This document shows positions 8,942-19,595 of a stretch of DNA of 64,000 nt, one piece after another. The notes below the pieces were generated by a model. It saw only the letters and a list, made by a program, of their open reading frames with translations. It was not told the origin of the DNA and did no database searches. Numbering within the stretch: the first letter of the stretch is position 1; each line of letters starts with the position of its first letter. The stretch is from assembly GCF_008728515.1 (NCBI RefSeq), contig NC_044995.1, positions 38,155,542 to 38,219,541 of the forward strand, written 5' to 3'. The stretch comes from Papio anubis (Eukaryota; Chordata; Mammalia; Primates; Cercopithecidae). A program made the translations under genes and the position numbers.

Positions 8942-11872
8942 TTAGGTGGGCATGGAGGGAGAGCAGGAGGGCGAAGGCTCAGACTTCCCGGCACCTCTGA
9001 AACCTAGCGGAGGGGGGAGGGAGAGAAATGCTTAATCACAGGCCACGATGACTCAATGCTCCCCAAGTTGCCCACGGACTCGGCCTCCGGGGCTGCTGGG
9101 CCTCTGGCGCCACCCAGTGGCTGCTCCGGAGACAGCGACCCCGTGACGTCTCTGGCTCCGCCGGGCGGCCCCGCTGGGACCCAGAGCCCGAGACAAAGCG
9201 CCGGAGTTCCGATTCTGCGACCGTGGTGCCCTCTCGTGGCCGCCGAGCTCTGGCGGGGGGGGGTCCCCGGATCTGTTACTCCCAGAAGTTGTTAATCATA
9301 AAGGCTGGCGGCAGGACACCATCTTCCCTAAGTCCTTTTAGCCTCCAGCGTCTCCCAGTGGGACAGCATCAAACCTCACAGGGAACACTATCGTCTCCTG
9401 GAGGCAGTCTTTCACGCTTTTTTTCTTTTTTGAGAGGGAGTCTCACTCTGTCGCCCAGACTGGAGTGCAGTAATGTGATCTCAGCTCACTGCGACTTCCA
9501 CCTCCCGGGTTCTAGCGATTCTCCTGTCTCAGCCTCCCCGAGTAGCAGGGATTACAGGCGCATGCCACCACGCCATTAATTTTTTGTATTTTTAGTAGAG
9601 ACGGGGTTTCACCATGTTGGCCAGGCTGGTCTTGAATTGCTGACCTCAGGTGATCCACCTGCTTCAGCTTCCCCAAGTACTGGGTTTACAGGCGTGAGCC
9701 ACCGCCCTCAGCGCTTTCTTTTTTTTTTCTTTTTTTTAAAGACAGGGTGTTGCTGTGTTGCCCAGGCTGCAGTGCAGTGGCACCATCTCAGCTCACTGCA
9801 GCCTCTGCCCCCTGGACCCAAGCGATCCTCCCTGGTCAGCCTCCCAAGTAGCTGGGACTACAGAAACATACTACCATGTCCGGCTAATTTTTTATAGACT
9901 TGGGGTTTCACCATGTTGCCTCAGGCTGGTCTCAAACTCTTGGGCTCGAGCGATCCTCCTGCCTTGGCTTCCCAAAGTATTGGGATTACAGGTGTGAGCC
10001 ACCACATCTGACCCTTTCATGACTTTAACAAATGTTCACTGCAAAGCTGTCTGAGAGTAGATGGGAGGGTGGTCCTCTCCCAGTCACTATCCTCCAGGAG
10101 CTCACAGTCTGATGGGGGAGGCAGTGCCCAAACACACCTAGTCAGACTGGCCCCTCCTCTGTTAGCTGACTTCCTCAAAGACAATTTAAGTTGCTAGAAC
10201 GAATTTCTCTTTTAAAACCTCACTGGGGGCCAGGCACGGTGGCTCATGCCTGTAATCGCAGCACTTTGGGAGGCCGAGGCAGGTGAATCTCCAGGTCAGG
10301 AGTTTGAGACTCAGTCTGGCCAAGATGGTGAAAGCCCGTTCTGTACTAAAAATACAAAAATTAGCCGGGCGCAGTGGTGGGCGCCTCTAATTCCAGCTAC
10401 TCAGGAGGCTGAGGCAAAAGAATTGCTTGAACCCGGGAGGCAGAGGTTGTGGTGAGCCAAGATCGCGCCACTGCACTCTCTAGCCTGGGTGACAGAGCAA
10501 GACTCCATCTCGGAAAAACAATATTAAATAAATAAATAAACAAATAAAACCTCACTGGGGCCAGGCATGGTGGCTCAGGCCTGTAATCCTAGCATTTTGG
10601 GAGGCCTAGGCAGGAGGATCACCTAAGCCGTGTTCGACACCGGCCTGGGAAACATAGTAAGACCCTGTTTCTACCGGTGGGGGGGCAGGGGGGGAAGCCA
10701 AGTGTAGTGGTGCAGGCCTGTAATTCCAGCTACTTGGGAGACTGAGGCAGGAGAATCGCTTGAACCCAGGAGGCAAGGTTGCAGTGAGCCAAGATCGTGC
10801 TACTGCAGTCCAGCCTGGGTGACAGAAAGAGACACTGTCTCAACATAAAGACATAAATCAAATAAACTGGCTCGACGTGGTGCTCACGCCTGTAATCTCA
10901 GCAGTTTGGGAGGCCGAGGCGGGCGGATCTTCAGGTCAGGAGTTCGAGACCAGCCTGGCCAACATGGTGAAACCCCATCTCTACTAAAAATACAAAATTT
11001 AGCTGGGCATGGTGGCAATTAGTCAGGCATAGTGGCATCCGCCTATAATCCCAGCTACTCAGGAGGTTGAGGCAGGAGAATCACTTGAATCCAGGAGACG
11101 GAGATTGCAGTGAGCTAAGATGGCGCCACTGCACTCCAGCCTGTTCAACAGAAAGAGACTGTCTCAAGATAAACAAATAAGTAAATAAAATAAACTGCCG
11201 TTCTAAGCTCTCTCTAAGGTCTTCCCCTAACCCTTGGAGGTGGGTACTGGGGCTAATCTTACTTCACAGAGGGGCTCAGCCATTACCCTGGGACAGGTCC
11301 CCCCAGCCACCTGTGCAGGCACCTGCTCCTCCTCCTCCTCCTCCTCCTCCTCCTCCTCGGCGGTGGCCTGTGTCCTGCGTCTTCGCCTTGTCAGGACGGA
11401 CCAGCTTCTTGCCTGCCGAGTTTCGAGTGGTGTGGCTGTAGACGGAGGTGTAGCCCTGGCCAGTAAGCGGGCAGAAGCGTCGGGTGTGGGCACGCTCACG
11501 CGTGGCACCGCACTGGGGGCACACGTAGTCCCGCAGGATGGGACACAGCACCCTGCCGGCCTCATCCTTCAGCACGTGGGACTGGTAGATGGCCCGGGAC
11601 TCGCCGTTGTGTTTGCAGAAAGAGCACAGGCGTTCGGGAGCTGGCGAGGACTCCAGGCTGCGCTTCTGATCCTTGGATCCTGGCACTGGGACCGACTCCG
11701 GCACTGATACTGACTCCGGCACTGACACTGACTCCGGCGCTGACACTGGTTCCAGCACTGGCTCTGGCTCTGGCTGGGGGCTCAGCCTGGTCTCAGGCCC
11801 CTCTTTCCCACTGAAAGCCCTAACCAGGCGTGCCAAACCCAAGTAATCTGTCCACAGGTCAAAGGTCCCCAT
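8942..11872 (-). CDS. NANOS3: NANOS3, nanos-family zinc finger RNA regulator (2 coding exons, complete)
   Basis: NANOS3 protects primordial germ cells; with PUMILIO proteins it represses mRNAs and recruits the CCR4-NOT deadenylase. Coding exons are 11872-11323 and 9003-8942, joined at GGAGCAG/GTGCCT and CCGCTAG/GTTTC (GCA-G+GT-TTC). The 612-nt CDS encodes 203 aa. The start MGTFDLWTDYLGLARLV is the family N-terminus and carries the CNOT1-interacting motif. The nanos zinc finger is intact: C83, C86, H99, C110 (CX2CX12HX10C), then C118, C121, H129, C134 (CX2CX7HX4C). The tail ends GAGKSEPSPSCSPSMPT. Oddities: residues 43-67 include four 6-residue repeats from an 18-bp minisatellite, and a run of 10 glycines precedes the splice site. 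The human protein as I recall it (173 aa) lacks the 25-residue insert and has 5 glycines, which accounts exactly for the 30-residue difference. The 2.3-kb intron holds five Alus. Confidence 0.95.
9108..9120 (-). promoter_or_regulatory. CTCF-like motif 1
   Basis: Reads CCACTGGGTGGCG on the minus strand, one mismatch from the CTCF core. It lies in NANOS3 intron 1, about 100 bases inside the intron from exon 2. Confidence 0.4.
9227..9239 (-). promoter_or_regulatory. CTCF-like motif 2
   Basis: Reads CCACGAGAGGGCA on the minus strand. Same orientation as, and about 120 bases from, the first motif, in a short GC-rich patch at 9080-9260. Confidence 0.4.
9418..10013 (-). mobile_element. Two tandem minus-strand Alus in the NANOS3 intron
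   Basis: Elements at about 9418-9715 and 9719-10013, both opening with T runs and GAGTCTCACTCTGTCGCCC or a variant. They are followed at 10060-10150 by an old MIR/L2-like stretch (GGAGCTCACAGTCTGATGGG). Confidence 0.85.
10229..11195 (+). mobile_element. Three tandem plus-strand Alus in the NANOS3 intron
   Basis: Elements at about 10229-10552, 10559-10855 and 10867-11195, each with an A-rich tail. The second has a G-rich insertion at 10677-10692. The third carries a short internal duplication around 11005-11035 (TGGGCATGGTGGCAATTAG, then a near repeat). Confidence 0.85.
11323..11357. repeat. (CTC)n / poly-Gly trinucleotide tract
   Basis: An almost pure CTC run on the plus strand (GAG/GGA on the coding strand) encodes most of the NANOS3 glycine run and abuts the intron donor. 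It is a likely length-polymorphic microsatellite. Confidence 0.85.
11682..11753 (-). repeat. 18-bp coding minisatellite in NANOS3 exon 1 (4 units)
   Basis: Plus-strand units start at 11682, 11700, 11718 and 11736, each a variant of GGCACTGACACTGACTCC. On the coding strand each gives six residues of the type ESVSVP. The array keeps the reading frame and lies between the N-terminal CNOT1-binding motif and the zinc finger. Confidence 0.9.
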
Positions 11873-11879
11873 AGCTGGG

Positions 11880-12655
11880 CAGCATGTGCCAGGTAGAGGA
11901 AGTCACAGAGACAAGTAAGTAACCCTGCCTGGTGCAAGCTCCCTCTTTCTGAACCTTCTCTGCTACCCCTTCCTTCCTCTCTCTGGAGCCTGGGAGTCTG
12001 GGCTGGCCGACCCTCCTTTTACCTCCAAGGGGGTGTGAAGGGGGAGGAGCAGGCTGTGGGAGGTTCCTTGTTGTCACAGGGGGGCTGGGTGCCCCACTAA
12101 GGCACCTCCCAAGAGGCTGCATGGCCTCTGGCGGTGCTGGGGGACTGCAGGACACAGGGTGTGTGGGGGGGACACCCAGTGATGTGCACCACACCCCCAT
12201 GTACACACCTCCAGGGAATTGGGGGGCTACCCTGACTCCCCTCCTTTTGGAGTCCTTAGCCCTCCAGCCCCACTGGAGGATGGGCAGAATGGGTTGGAAA
12301 CCCCACCCTCAAAGACTAACAGTTACCAGTAACTTAAAGAAGTTAACTTAGTAACTTCTTTATCACTTTTTCTTCCTTCCCCTGGGCGGAGGAGTGGCCA
12401 GGTGCCCCTGGGCTCTTTGTGTGTGTGTCCGGGGGTAGGTTGCTGATGCTCCAGCTGTCTCTGAAAGGAGTGTGGTGGTCCCAGGCTCATGGGCTGGTTG
12501 CGGGGGTAGGGGGAAGGATCATGCCCCACCCCCAAGCTCTGGTCTCCCTCCAAGAGTTTTCACATCGGTTGTCTTAGTGGAACCCCCATTTAGTGGATGA
12601 GCAAACTGAGGTGTGAAGCCACCTGCCCATCCAGTTATTTATAAAGACAAGCACC
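11880..12655. other. NANOS3 upstream region
   Basis: Unique DNA upstream of NANOS3; positions 12560-12640 resemble an ancient MIR (CATTTAGTGGATGAGCAAACTGAGG). No other exon was recognised. Confidence 0.4.
12015..12021 (-). promoter_or_regulatory. Possible TATA-like box for NANOS3
   Basis: TAAAAGG on the minus strand lies 143 nt above the NANOS3 ATG, which would allow a 5' UTR of about 115 nt. Support is the motif and distance only. Confidence 0.25.
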
Positions 12656-13950
12656 AGGCTGGGTGTGGTGGCTCATGCCTGTAATCTCAAAACTTTGGGA
12701 GGCCAAGACGGGGCGGATCACATGAGGTCAGGAGTTCGAGGCCAGCCTGGCTCACATGGTGAAACCCTGTCTCTACTAAAAATACAAAAAAAAAAAAAAA
12801 AAAAATCAGCCAGGCATGGTGGCGGGCGCCTGTGATCCCAGCTACTCGGGAGGCTGAGGCAGGAGAACTGCTTGAACCCAGGAGGCAGAGGTTGCAGTGA
12901 GCCAAGATGAGCCACTGCACTCCAGCCTGGGTGACAGAGTAAGGCTCTTGTCTCAAAACAAAACAACAACCAAAAGCACCAGATCTGCCTCCTTTTTCTA
13001 GTTACCGGGGTCCCCTGAGGCTAGGTGCTGGGCTGGGGAGGGAGCCCCTTCCTGGCTGGGGCTGCAGAGGGCTGAGAAAGAATCCTCTGGTGTCTGGAGG
13101 TGGGGGATAGCAGGTTAGGATCTTAGGAGGGGACCCCTAGTACCTACAGCTCTTCAATGTCCTCCCCTAGATGAGATCTCAGCTGTCCTCCCCCAGATGA
13201 GATCTCAGGAGGGTAGGGGGTACTCAGGACTTGGACACAGAGGAGAGAGGCTCTGCCGCTTACACACCTCATCCACCCATCCATTCATTGAAGAAACTTT
13301 TATTGGCCAGGCACTGCGGCTCATTTTTGAGAGGCCGAGGGAGGATCGCTTGAACCCAGGAGCTGGAGACCAGCCTGGACAACGTTTTGAGACCCCGCTC
13401 CTACAAAAACACTTTTTCGAAATAAGCTGAGTGTGGGGGTGCGTGCCAGTGGTCCCGGCTACTGGGGAGGCTGAGGCGGGAGGATCAACACTTGACCCCA
13501 GTTATTAGAGGATGCAGTGAGCTAAGATCACACCATTGCACTCCAGCCTGGGTGACAAGAGCGAGATCCTGTCTCTAATTTAAAAAAACAAAACTATGGG
13601 GCACCCCATGGAGCAGAACTTACCACCCACGTTTCAGAAAGGGATTTTAGGCCAGGCAAAGTGGCTCATGCCTGTAATCCCAGCACCTTGGGAGGCCGAG
13701 GTGGGAGGATTACTTGAGGTCAGGAGTTTGAGACCAGCCTGGCCGACACGGTGAAATCTCGTCTCTACTAAAAATACAAAAATTAGCCTGCCGTGGTGGC
13801 AGATGGCTGTAGTCCCAGCTACTTGGGAGGCAGAGGCCGGAGAATCACTCAAACCCTAGAGGCAGAGGTCGCAGTGAGCCAAGATTGGGCCACTGCACTC
13901 CAGCCTGGGCAACAGAGTGAGACTGTCTTAAAAAATAATAATAAATAATA
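12656..13950 (+). mobile_element. Three plus-strand Alus between NANOS3 and MIR181D
   Basis: Elements at 12656-12972, 13302-13585 (internally deleted near its start) and 13650-13950. Unique DNA at 12975-13300 contains a short repeat of AGATGAGATCTCAG at 13170 and 13196. Confidence 0.85.
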
Positions 13951-14137
13951 GTAAGAAGAGGGGAGTTTAGCTGCCCTGCCCCAGCCTGTTTACCCCCAAC
14001 CCTCTAATATTTAGTCCCAAATCCAGCCAGAGTCCATCCAGATCCCAGACACCAGCTCTCCTCTCCAAAGAGGAGTGGCTGGGGTCAGGGCAAAAAACAG
14101 GCTGAGTGACTTTGGGGGTGGGGGGGTCCTGTCCCTA

Positions 14138-14274
14138 GTCCCCATTCCCCTTAAGCCGTGTCTGGCCCAGCCACAGTGACATTCATCCCCCGGTGGGTCT
14201 GGCCTCGGTCCTCACAACCCACCGACAACAATGAATGTTGATTGTGACCTTGGCTGTGGCCTAGGGGAGGGGAC
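14138..14274 (-). ncRNA. MIR181D: MIR181D precursor
   Basis: A 137-nt stretch on the minus strand matches the mir-181d precursor as I know it end to end. The mature 5p product is 14239-14217 (seed ACAUUCA) and the 3p product is 14196-14176. I see two substitutions against the human precursor as recalled, both outside the mature strands. The miR-181 family tunes T-cell receptor signalling thresholds and acts in vascular and neural tissue. It lies 67 nt downstream of MIR181C on the same strand, so one primary transcript should make both. Transcription runs toward NANOS3. Confidence 0.97.
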
Positions 14275-14340
14275 GTGCCCAGGCTGGATTGGGGGCTCCC
14301 CTGGCCCCCCTAGATCTGGAAGGTTAGAGTCACCGGAAGG

Positions 14341-14450
14341 AGGATGGCAAGTCCAGGTCTCAGGGTCCACTCAACGGTCGATGGTTTGCCTGAGCTGCCC
14401 AAACTCACCGACAGGTTGAATGTTCCCCCAAACCCTTGGCAAATTCTCCG
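14341..14450 (-). ncRNA. MIR181C: MIR181C precursor
   Basis: A 110-nt stretch on the minus strand matches the mir-181c precursor. The 5p product is 14424-14403 (seed ACAUUCA) and the 3p product is 14386-14365. Three substitutions against the remembered human precursor all lie in the flanking stem, leaving both mature sequences unchanged. It is the upstream member of the miR-181c/d pair, about 2.5 kb above the NANOS3 ATG. No host exon is obvious; the nearest upstream promoter candidates are the C-rich region at 15.8-16.5 kb and the CpG island at 24.2-25.5 kb. Confidence 0.97.
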
Positions 14451-15389
14451 GGAGCTGGAGTCGGGGTGGGGTAGGTGGCAGAAAACCAGAGAGGATGAAG
14501 GGGGAGAGGAGGAGAGAGTAAGGGACCCCTTGACTCTCATGAAATCAACAACCGCTTTTCAGGTGCCAACTGTTTGCACCTAGATCTGGGAAAAACACAA
14601 GGCAAATATAAATGATAGTAAATAAAATGTAGCCTTTGCTATGGGGATGGAGATGTAGCAGTGCCCGGGAGTGCTGGCCTCAAGCCGGCTCCCTAAGTAA
14701 TTCACAAAGTGGTCCTGGAGGTGCAGATTACCTCCCCCTTTGTCAACTGGGGAGACTGAGGCAAAAGGCCACTGCTAGTCCGAGGTGGAGGAGGCATTCC
14801 AAATGGCCCCGGGAAGTCTGGCAACCAAGGATCCTGGCCCCGAGGGCATTGATGCAACGTGAAGATAAACAAACCATTTTAATACAATGTAATACGTTCT
14901 TGGAGCTTCACTGAGTTCCGGGCACGATGGTTTAGGAATCACAACAGCGGGAGTAGGGCACTTGGGGGTGGGGGTCCGTCAGGTCTCTCCACTTTGCAAG
15001 TGCTATGGGGTCCCCACTAGACAGGGGAGAGGCAGGAGGATCAGAGAGGGCGCCGGTCGCCCCGCGTGCGCGTGCGCACAGCATCTGAACTCGGGCACTT
15101 CGGGAGTCAGCGCAGCCCCGTGGGGGCTGCCCCTGGGGTCTCAAAAGGGGCTGCGGCGCCCCCTGTCCATTTCCTCATCCTTCAAATGACCCCCAGTCCC
15201 TTCCTCCAGTGATCGCACAGAGTTCGGCGACCACCCCCCGCCCCCGGGTGCCTCCAGGCCTGCAGCTACGCACCCCTATCCCATAGCCCCGCAAGCCAAA
15301 CAGTGACCAGGATGGGCGAGAGAGCCTTCGCCCCCGACCTGGGTCTGCAGACGGCCTAGGAAGCTGCATTCAGATTTCCTAGGCATAGC
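14451..15389. other. Upstream flank of miR-181c/d
   Basis: Unique DNA with a small GC-rich patch at 15040-15160. The minus strand there has CAGGGGGCGC, a strong CTCF-type core, complementary to about 15152-15161. No exon is recognised. Confidence 0.4.
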
Positions 15390-15675
15390 CGAGTGCTGCG
15401 GCTCATGCCTGTAATTCCAGTATTTTGAGAGGCTGAGGTGGGAGGATCTTTTGAGCCCAGGAGATGGAGACCAGACTGGGCAACATAGCGAGATTCCTGT
15501 CCCTACAAAAAAATTAGCTGGGTGTGGTGTAGTGAGCCTGTAGTCTTAGCTACTTAGGAGGCTGAGATGGGAAGATCGCTTGGACCCCATGAGTTCGAGG
15601 CTTCAGTGAGCCGTGATCGCGCCGCTATATTCCCGCCTGGGTGACAGGGCGAGACCCCGTTGTCGCAAAAAATAA
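15390..15675 (+). mobile_element. Alu, plus strand
   Basis: A diverged Alu ending in GTTGTCGCAAAAAATAAG, adjacent to the C-rich array that begins near 15780. Confidence 0.8.
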
Positions 15676-15789
15676 GTAATTTCCTGGCCCCTGACATTTC
15701 ACCGAGGGGAATACTGAGGCCCAAAATAACCGCCGGGCACAACCCCAAGGCGGATTAGGGACCCCCAAGTGTGTCGAGCTGTGTGAACC

Positions 15790-16460
15790 ACCCCCCCCCC
15801 ACCACACCCCTCACGGTCCCGGCCACAGGACCCGGCCCAGCCCCTCAGGCCGCGCCCCCGAGAGCCCCACCCACAGTCTGGAGGCACCAGCCAAGGCCCC
15901 ACCCCAGGCACTGCCCCTTGGAGCCCCGTCGCTTTTGACCTGTTCCCCAGAACACGCTCCCTCTAAAAGCCGCCCATATAGACTCCCACGGAGCCCATTC
16001 CCCAAGGCCCTAAGCCGGTCCTCAAAGAGCCCAGCTCCCCTAGGACCCGCCCCCTTAGAGCCCTCCACAAAAGCCTGCTCTACAGACGCCCCGGGACTGC
16101 GTCCTGCCCCCGCGAAGCCCAGCCCCCTACTAAGGTCCGCCCCGACCGGGCACGCCCCCAAACCGAACTTCGTAGGGCCCCTCAGAGCCCCAACCCGGCT
16201 AACTCGCCCTCCGGAACCGCCCCCCGCCCTCCGACACCTTCTAGAGCCCTTCCCCCAGAGCCCGCCCTCTCACCCGCCCCGGGTCGGGGTCACGTTCCCA
16301 CCCCTCTGTCTGGACCCGGAGTGGGGCGCCCTCCCTCGCAGCTCATCCGCCGCGTCCAGCAGGCCCTCCCATTCGGGCTATGGAGTGCGGGGGCCCCTGA
16401 TCGGCTCCTCTGTATCCGCCACCGCCACCCCCACCCCCAGGTGTCCAGGCCCTTCCGAGG
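15790..16460 (-). promoter_or_regulatory. C-rich, CpG-containing region upstream of miR-181c/d
   Basis: The plus strand is strongly C-rich, with irregularly repeated AGAGCCC, GCCCCC and CCGCCC words from 15830 to 16290; the minus strand is therefore G-rich with many KLF/SP1-type boxes. Located 1.4 kb upstream of the miR-181c hairpin, it is a candidate promoter for the minus-strand primary transcript. A function as a degenerate minisatellite only is equally possible. Confidence 0.4.
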
Positions 16461-16667
16461 GAGGTGGCCGGTCCCGTGCCTTGTGGATCATTATTCTAAG
16501 TAGGAGACAGCCTAGGACTTGGGAAGGAGAGTGAGTTGGGAGCACAGGTATTAATAATTACGTTACTGATGATAACACTACATTCATCACGCCATGAGTA
16601 GGATATACCCATTTTGCGGAAGGGGAAGGTGAGTGGCTGTTAGTCCAGAATTCTCAAGGTTCCTCAA

Positions 16668-17155
16668 AAGCTTGGTTCTTGCCTGTAGCCCCAGCTAGTT
16701 GGGAGGCAGGAGGATGGCTGGAGCCCAGAAGTTGAGGCTAGCCTGGAAAACACAGTGAGACCCCCATCTCTCCTCTCTTTTTTTGGGGGGAGGGCCTGGA
16801 AGGGGGACAAGGGGGAGGAGGTGGTCAGGACCTGGCAGACAAAGAGCCCATTATGGGGATTCCAGCGACACTAAGAGCCCTCTGGGGATCTCCGTGGGGT
16901 CACCCGGTGATGGCCCAGGCTTTTTTCTTTCTGTCGCCCAGGCTGAAGTGCACTGGCGCCATATCCGCCTACCGTAATCTCCACCTCCCGGGTTCAAGCA
17001 GTTCTCCTGCCTCAGCCCCCCCAGGTAGCTGGGACTACAGGCACCTACCACTATGCCCAGCTAATTTTTGTATTTTTAGTTGAGACGGGGTTTCACCATG
17101 TTGGCCAGGTTGGTCTCCAACTCCTGGGCCTCCCAAAGTGCTGGGATTATAAGCA
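16668..17155. mobile_element. Alu fragment (+), 127-bp duplicated module, minus-strand Alu
   Basis: A plus-strand Alu fragment at 16668-16785 is followed by a 127-bp module (16793-16921) that recurs at 19870-19996. A minus-strand Alu then starts at 16922, joined through the shared word GCCCAGGCT. Confidence 0.8.
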
Positions 17156-17158
17156 TTA

Positions 17159-17374
17159 CTGCCCCTTGGAGCCCCGTCGCTTTTGACCTGTTCCCCAGGA
17201 CAGAGCGAGACTCCGTCTCAAAAAAAAAAAAAAAAAAGAAAGACATGAGGTCTCATTATGTTGCCCAGGCTGGTCGCGAACTCCTGGGCCTCCCAAAGTT
17301 CTGGGATTACAGGCGTGAGCCACCTCTTCCCACCCGAATTTCTTCTTGATGACTGTGAACAGCTGTAATGTTGG
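17159..17374. repeat. Locally duplicated mosaic segment
   Basis: 17159-17198 is a 40-base exact copy of 15911-15950. It is joined through GACAGAGCGAG to an Alu tail plus flank (17199-17374) that nearly duplicates 17896-18060, including an AluY target-site copy. Confidence 0.85.
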
Positions 17375-17429
17375 CCACTGCACCCAGCTGGCCCCCGTTT
17401 CTTTAAAAAAGAAAAATCTTTATTCTCTC

Positions 17430-18012
17430 TCTTTTGTTTTGTTTTGAGACGGAGTCTCGCTCTGTCGCCCAGGCTGGAGTGCAATGGCACAATCACAGCT
17501 CACTGCAGCCTCGACCTCCTAGGCTCAACCATTCTTTGCACCTTAGCCTCCCGAGTAGCTGGGATCACAGGTGCCTGGCCTGGCTAGTTTAAAACAAAAA
17601 CAAACAAACAAAATTCTGTAGAAATGAGGTCTCATTGGCCAGGCGCAGTGGCTCACACCTGTAATCCCAGCACTTTGGGAGGCCAAGGCGGGCGGATCAC
17701 GAGGTCAGGAGATCGAGATCATCCTGGCTAACACGATGAAACCCCGTCTCTACTGAAATACAAAAAAAATTAGCTGGGCATGGTGGCGGGCGCCTGTAGT
17801 CCCAGCTACTCGGGAGGCTGAGGCAGGAGAATGGTGTGAACCCGGGAGGCGGAGCTTGCAGTGAGCCAAGATCGCGCCACTGCACTCCAGCCTGGGTGAC
17901 AGAGCGAGACTCCGTCTCAAAAAAGAAAGAAATGAGGTCTCATTATGTTGCCCAGGCTGGTCGTGAACTCCTGGTCCTCCCAAAGTTCTGGGATTACAGG
18001 CGTGAGCCACCT
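17430..18012 (-). mobile_element. Minus-strand Alu split by a plus-strand AluY with clear target-site duplication
   Basis: The host Alu occupies 17430-17620 and 17945-18012. The inserted AluY (17637-17928, plus strand) is flanked by GAAATGAGGTCTCATT at 17621-17636 and 17929-17944. Confidence 0.9.
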
Positions 18013-18309
18013 CTTCCCACCCGAATTTCTTCTTGATGACTGTGAACAGCTGTAATGTTGGGGGTGGGGGGTCATCAGGCAGGAGACATTCCGGCTATGT
18101 TGGAGGGGGTTCCCCAGACACTTGCTGTGTGTCCTCTCTGCCTCCCACTCCTCCCTCTGAGGGCTCTGGCCTTGAACTGCCAATGAGGCTGTTCCCTATA
18201 AGGTTTCTCCCTCAGACAAGACACAAGACCATGGTGGAGGAGGGGTCTGGTCTTGAAGGCCAGGAAGCTGGGGCTGGGGCGACAGGAGGCTGGCAGCCCC
18301 AACCCTGGG

Positions 18310-18650
18310 TCTGACTATCTCCCTTCTTTGCCTGTGGTCGGTGCAGGTTTCTGGCCCTCCTTGTCCGTCTGGATCCACCTGTCTCTTGGTCGTCCCAGGA
18401 TCATCTGTCTGGGTCGGACTACGCCCCTCACACATCCGTTATCGGTCTGGGTCTTTGGCCCGGCCTGTGCACCTGCTTTGAACTGTCTGAATCTGCCTGT
18501 ATGTGTGTCTGGCTGTTTACTCCCCATCTCCCCTGTCTGTGACTGGCGACTGTGGTGCCTGTCCCCTCCTGTCCCCTGAGGGAGTCCGCTTGTCTCGCTG
18601 CAACTGTCTGCTGGTCTGACTTTGAAGTCCCTCAGAGTGGGAGGTGACAA
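18310..18650. repeat. Degenerate CTGTCTG-rich array
   Basis: The words CTGTCTG, TGTCTGG and CTGTCTC recur irregularly across about 340 bases. No coding content is recognised. 18622-18686 is partly repeated at 19689-19760. Confidence 0.5.
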
Positions 18651-18800
18651 ACTGTCTCCTCCCGCTTGTGATCCTGAGCCTTGGTGCAGGGTTCCTGGGA
18701 CCCCTCACCTGGCCCCAGTGCAGCTGGAAGGGTCTTTCTGGCCAGGGCAGCTGGGGATAAGTGGGGTGTGGGGGATGGCCCTCTAAAAGCCACGTTATTG

Positions 18801-19595
18801 GCTGGGCATGGTGGCTCATGCCTGTAATCCCAGCACTTCGGGAGGCCAAGGTGGACAGATCACTTGAGGTCAGGAGTTCAAGACCAGCCTAGCCAACATT
18901 GTGAAACCGCATCTCTATTAAAAATACAAAAAAAGAAAAAGAAAAAAAAAGTAGCCGGGCATGGCGGTGCACACCTGTAGTCCCAGCTACTTGGGAGGCT
19001 GAGGCACGAGAATTGCTTGAACCCGGGAGGCAGAGTTTGCAGTGTACCGAGATCAAGCCACTGCACTACAGCCTGAGTGACAAGAGTGAGACTCTGTCTC
19101 AAAAACTAAAAAAAAAAAAGCCACACTATCCCAGGGCCCTGCCCCCCACCCCCACACTTAGCACCAGCAAGGTACAGGGCAGCTGGCGCAGGTCAGGGGG
19201 ATCAGAGTCAGAGGTGAGAGGTCCTAGCAGAGGCAGATGAGCAAGTGATGGACGGATGGATGGATGGAGGCAGCTCTACCGTGAAGAACAAGGCTGGGCA
19301 CGGTGGCTCATGCCCGTCATCCCACTGCTTTGGGAGGCCAAAGCAGGAAGATTGTCTGAGCCCAGGAGTTCAAGACCAGCCTGAGCAACATGATGAAACC
19401 CTGGCTCAACTAAAAATACAAAAACTTAGCCGGGCATGGTGGTGCGCGTCTGTAGTCCCAGCTATTTGGGAGGCTGAGGTGGGAGGATCACGGAAGCCAG
19501 GCAAGTCAAGGCTGCAGTGAGTGAGACACAGTTGCTCCACTGCACTCTAGCCCAGGCCTTGTCTCAAAAAAAAAAAAGAAAAAAAGAAAAAAGTT
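18801..19595 (+). mobile_element. Two plus-strand Alus
   Basis: Elements at 18801-19118 and 19287-19595. A short GATG run lies between them at 19249-19266. Beyond, 19600-20298 is unique DNA apart from the duplicated module at 19870-19996. Confidence 0.85.

Noticed and set aside
11276..11322. NANOS3 reading continued past the splice donor to a stop near 11276
   Set aside because: The frame enters the intron; an exon 2 encoding the known NANOS3 tail was found at 8942-9003.
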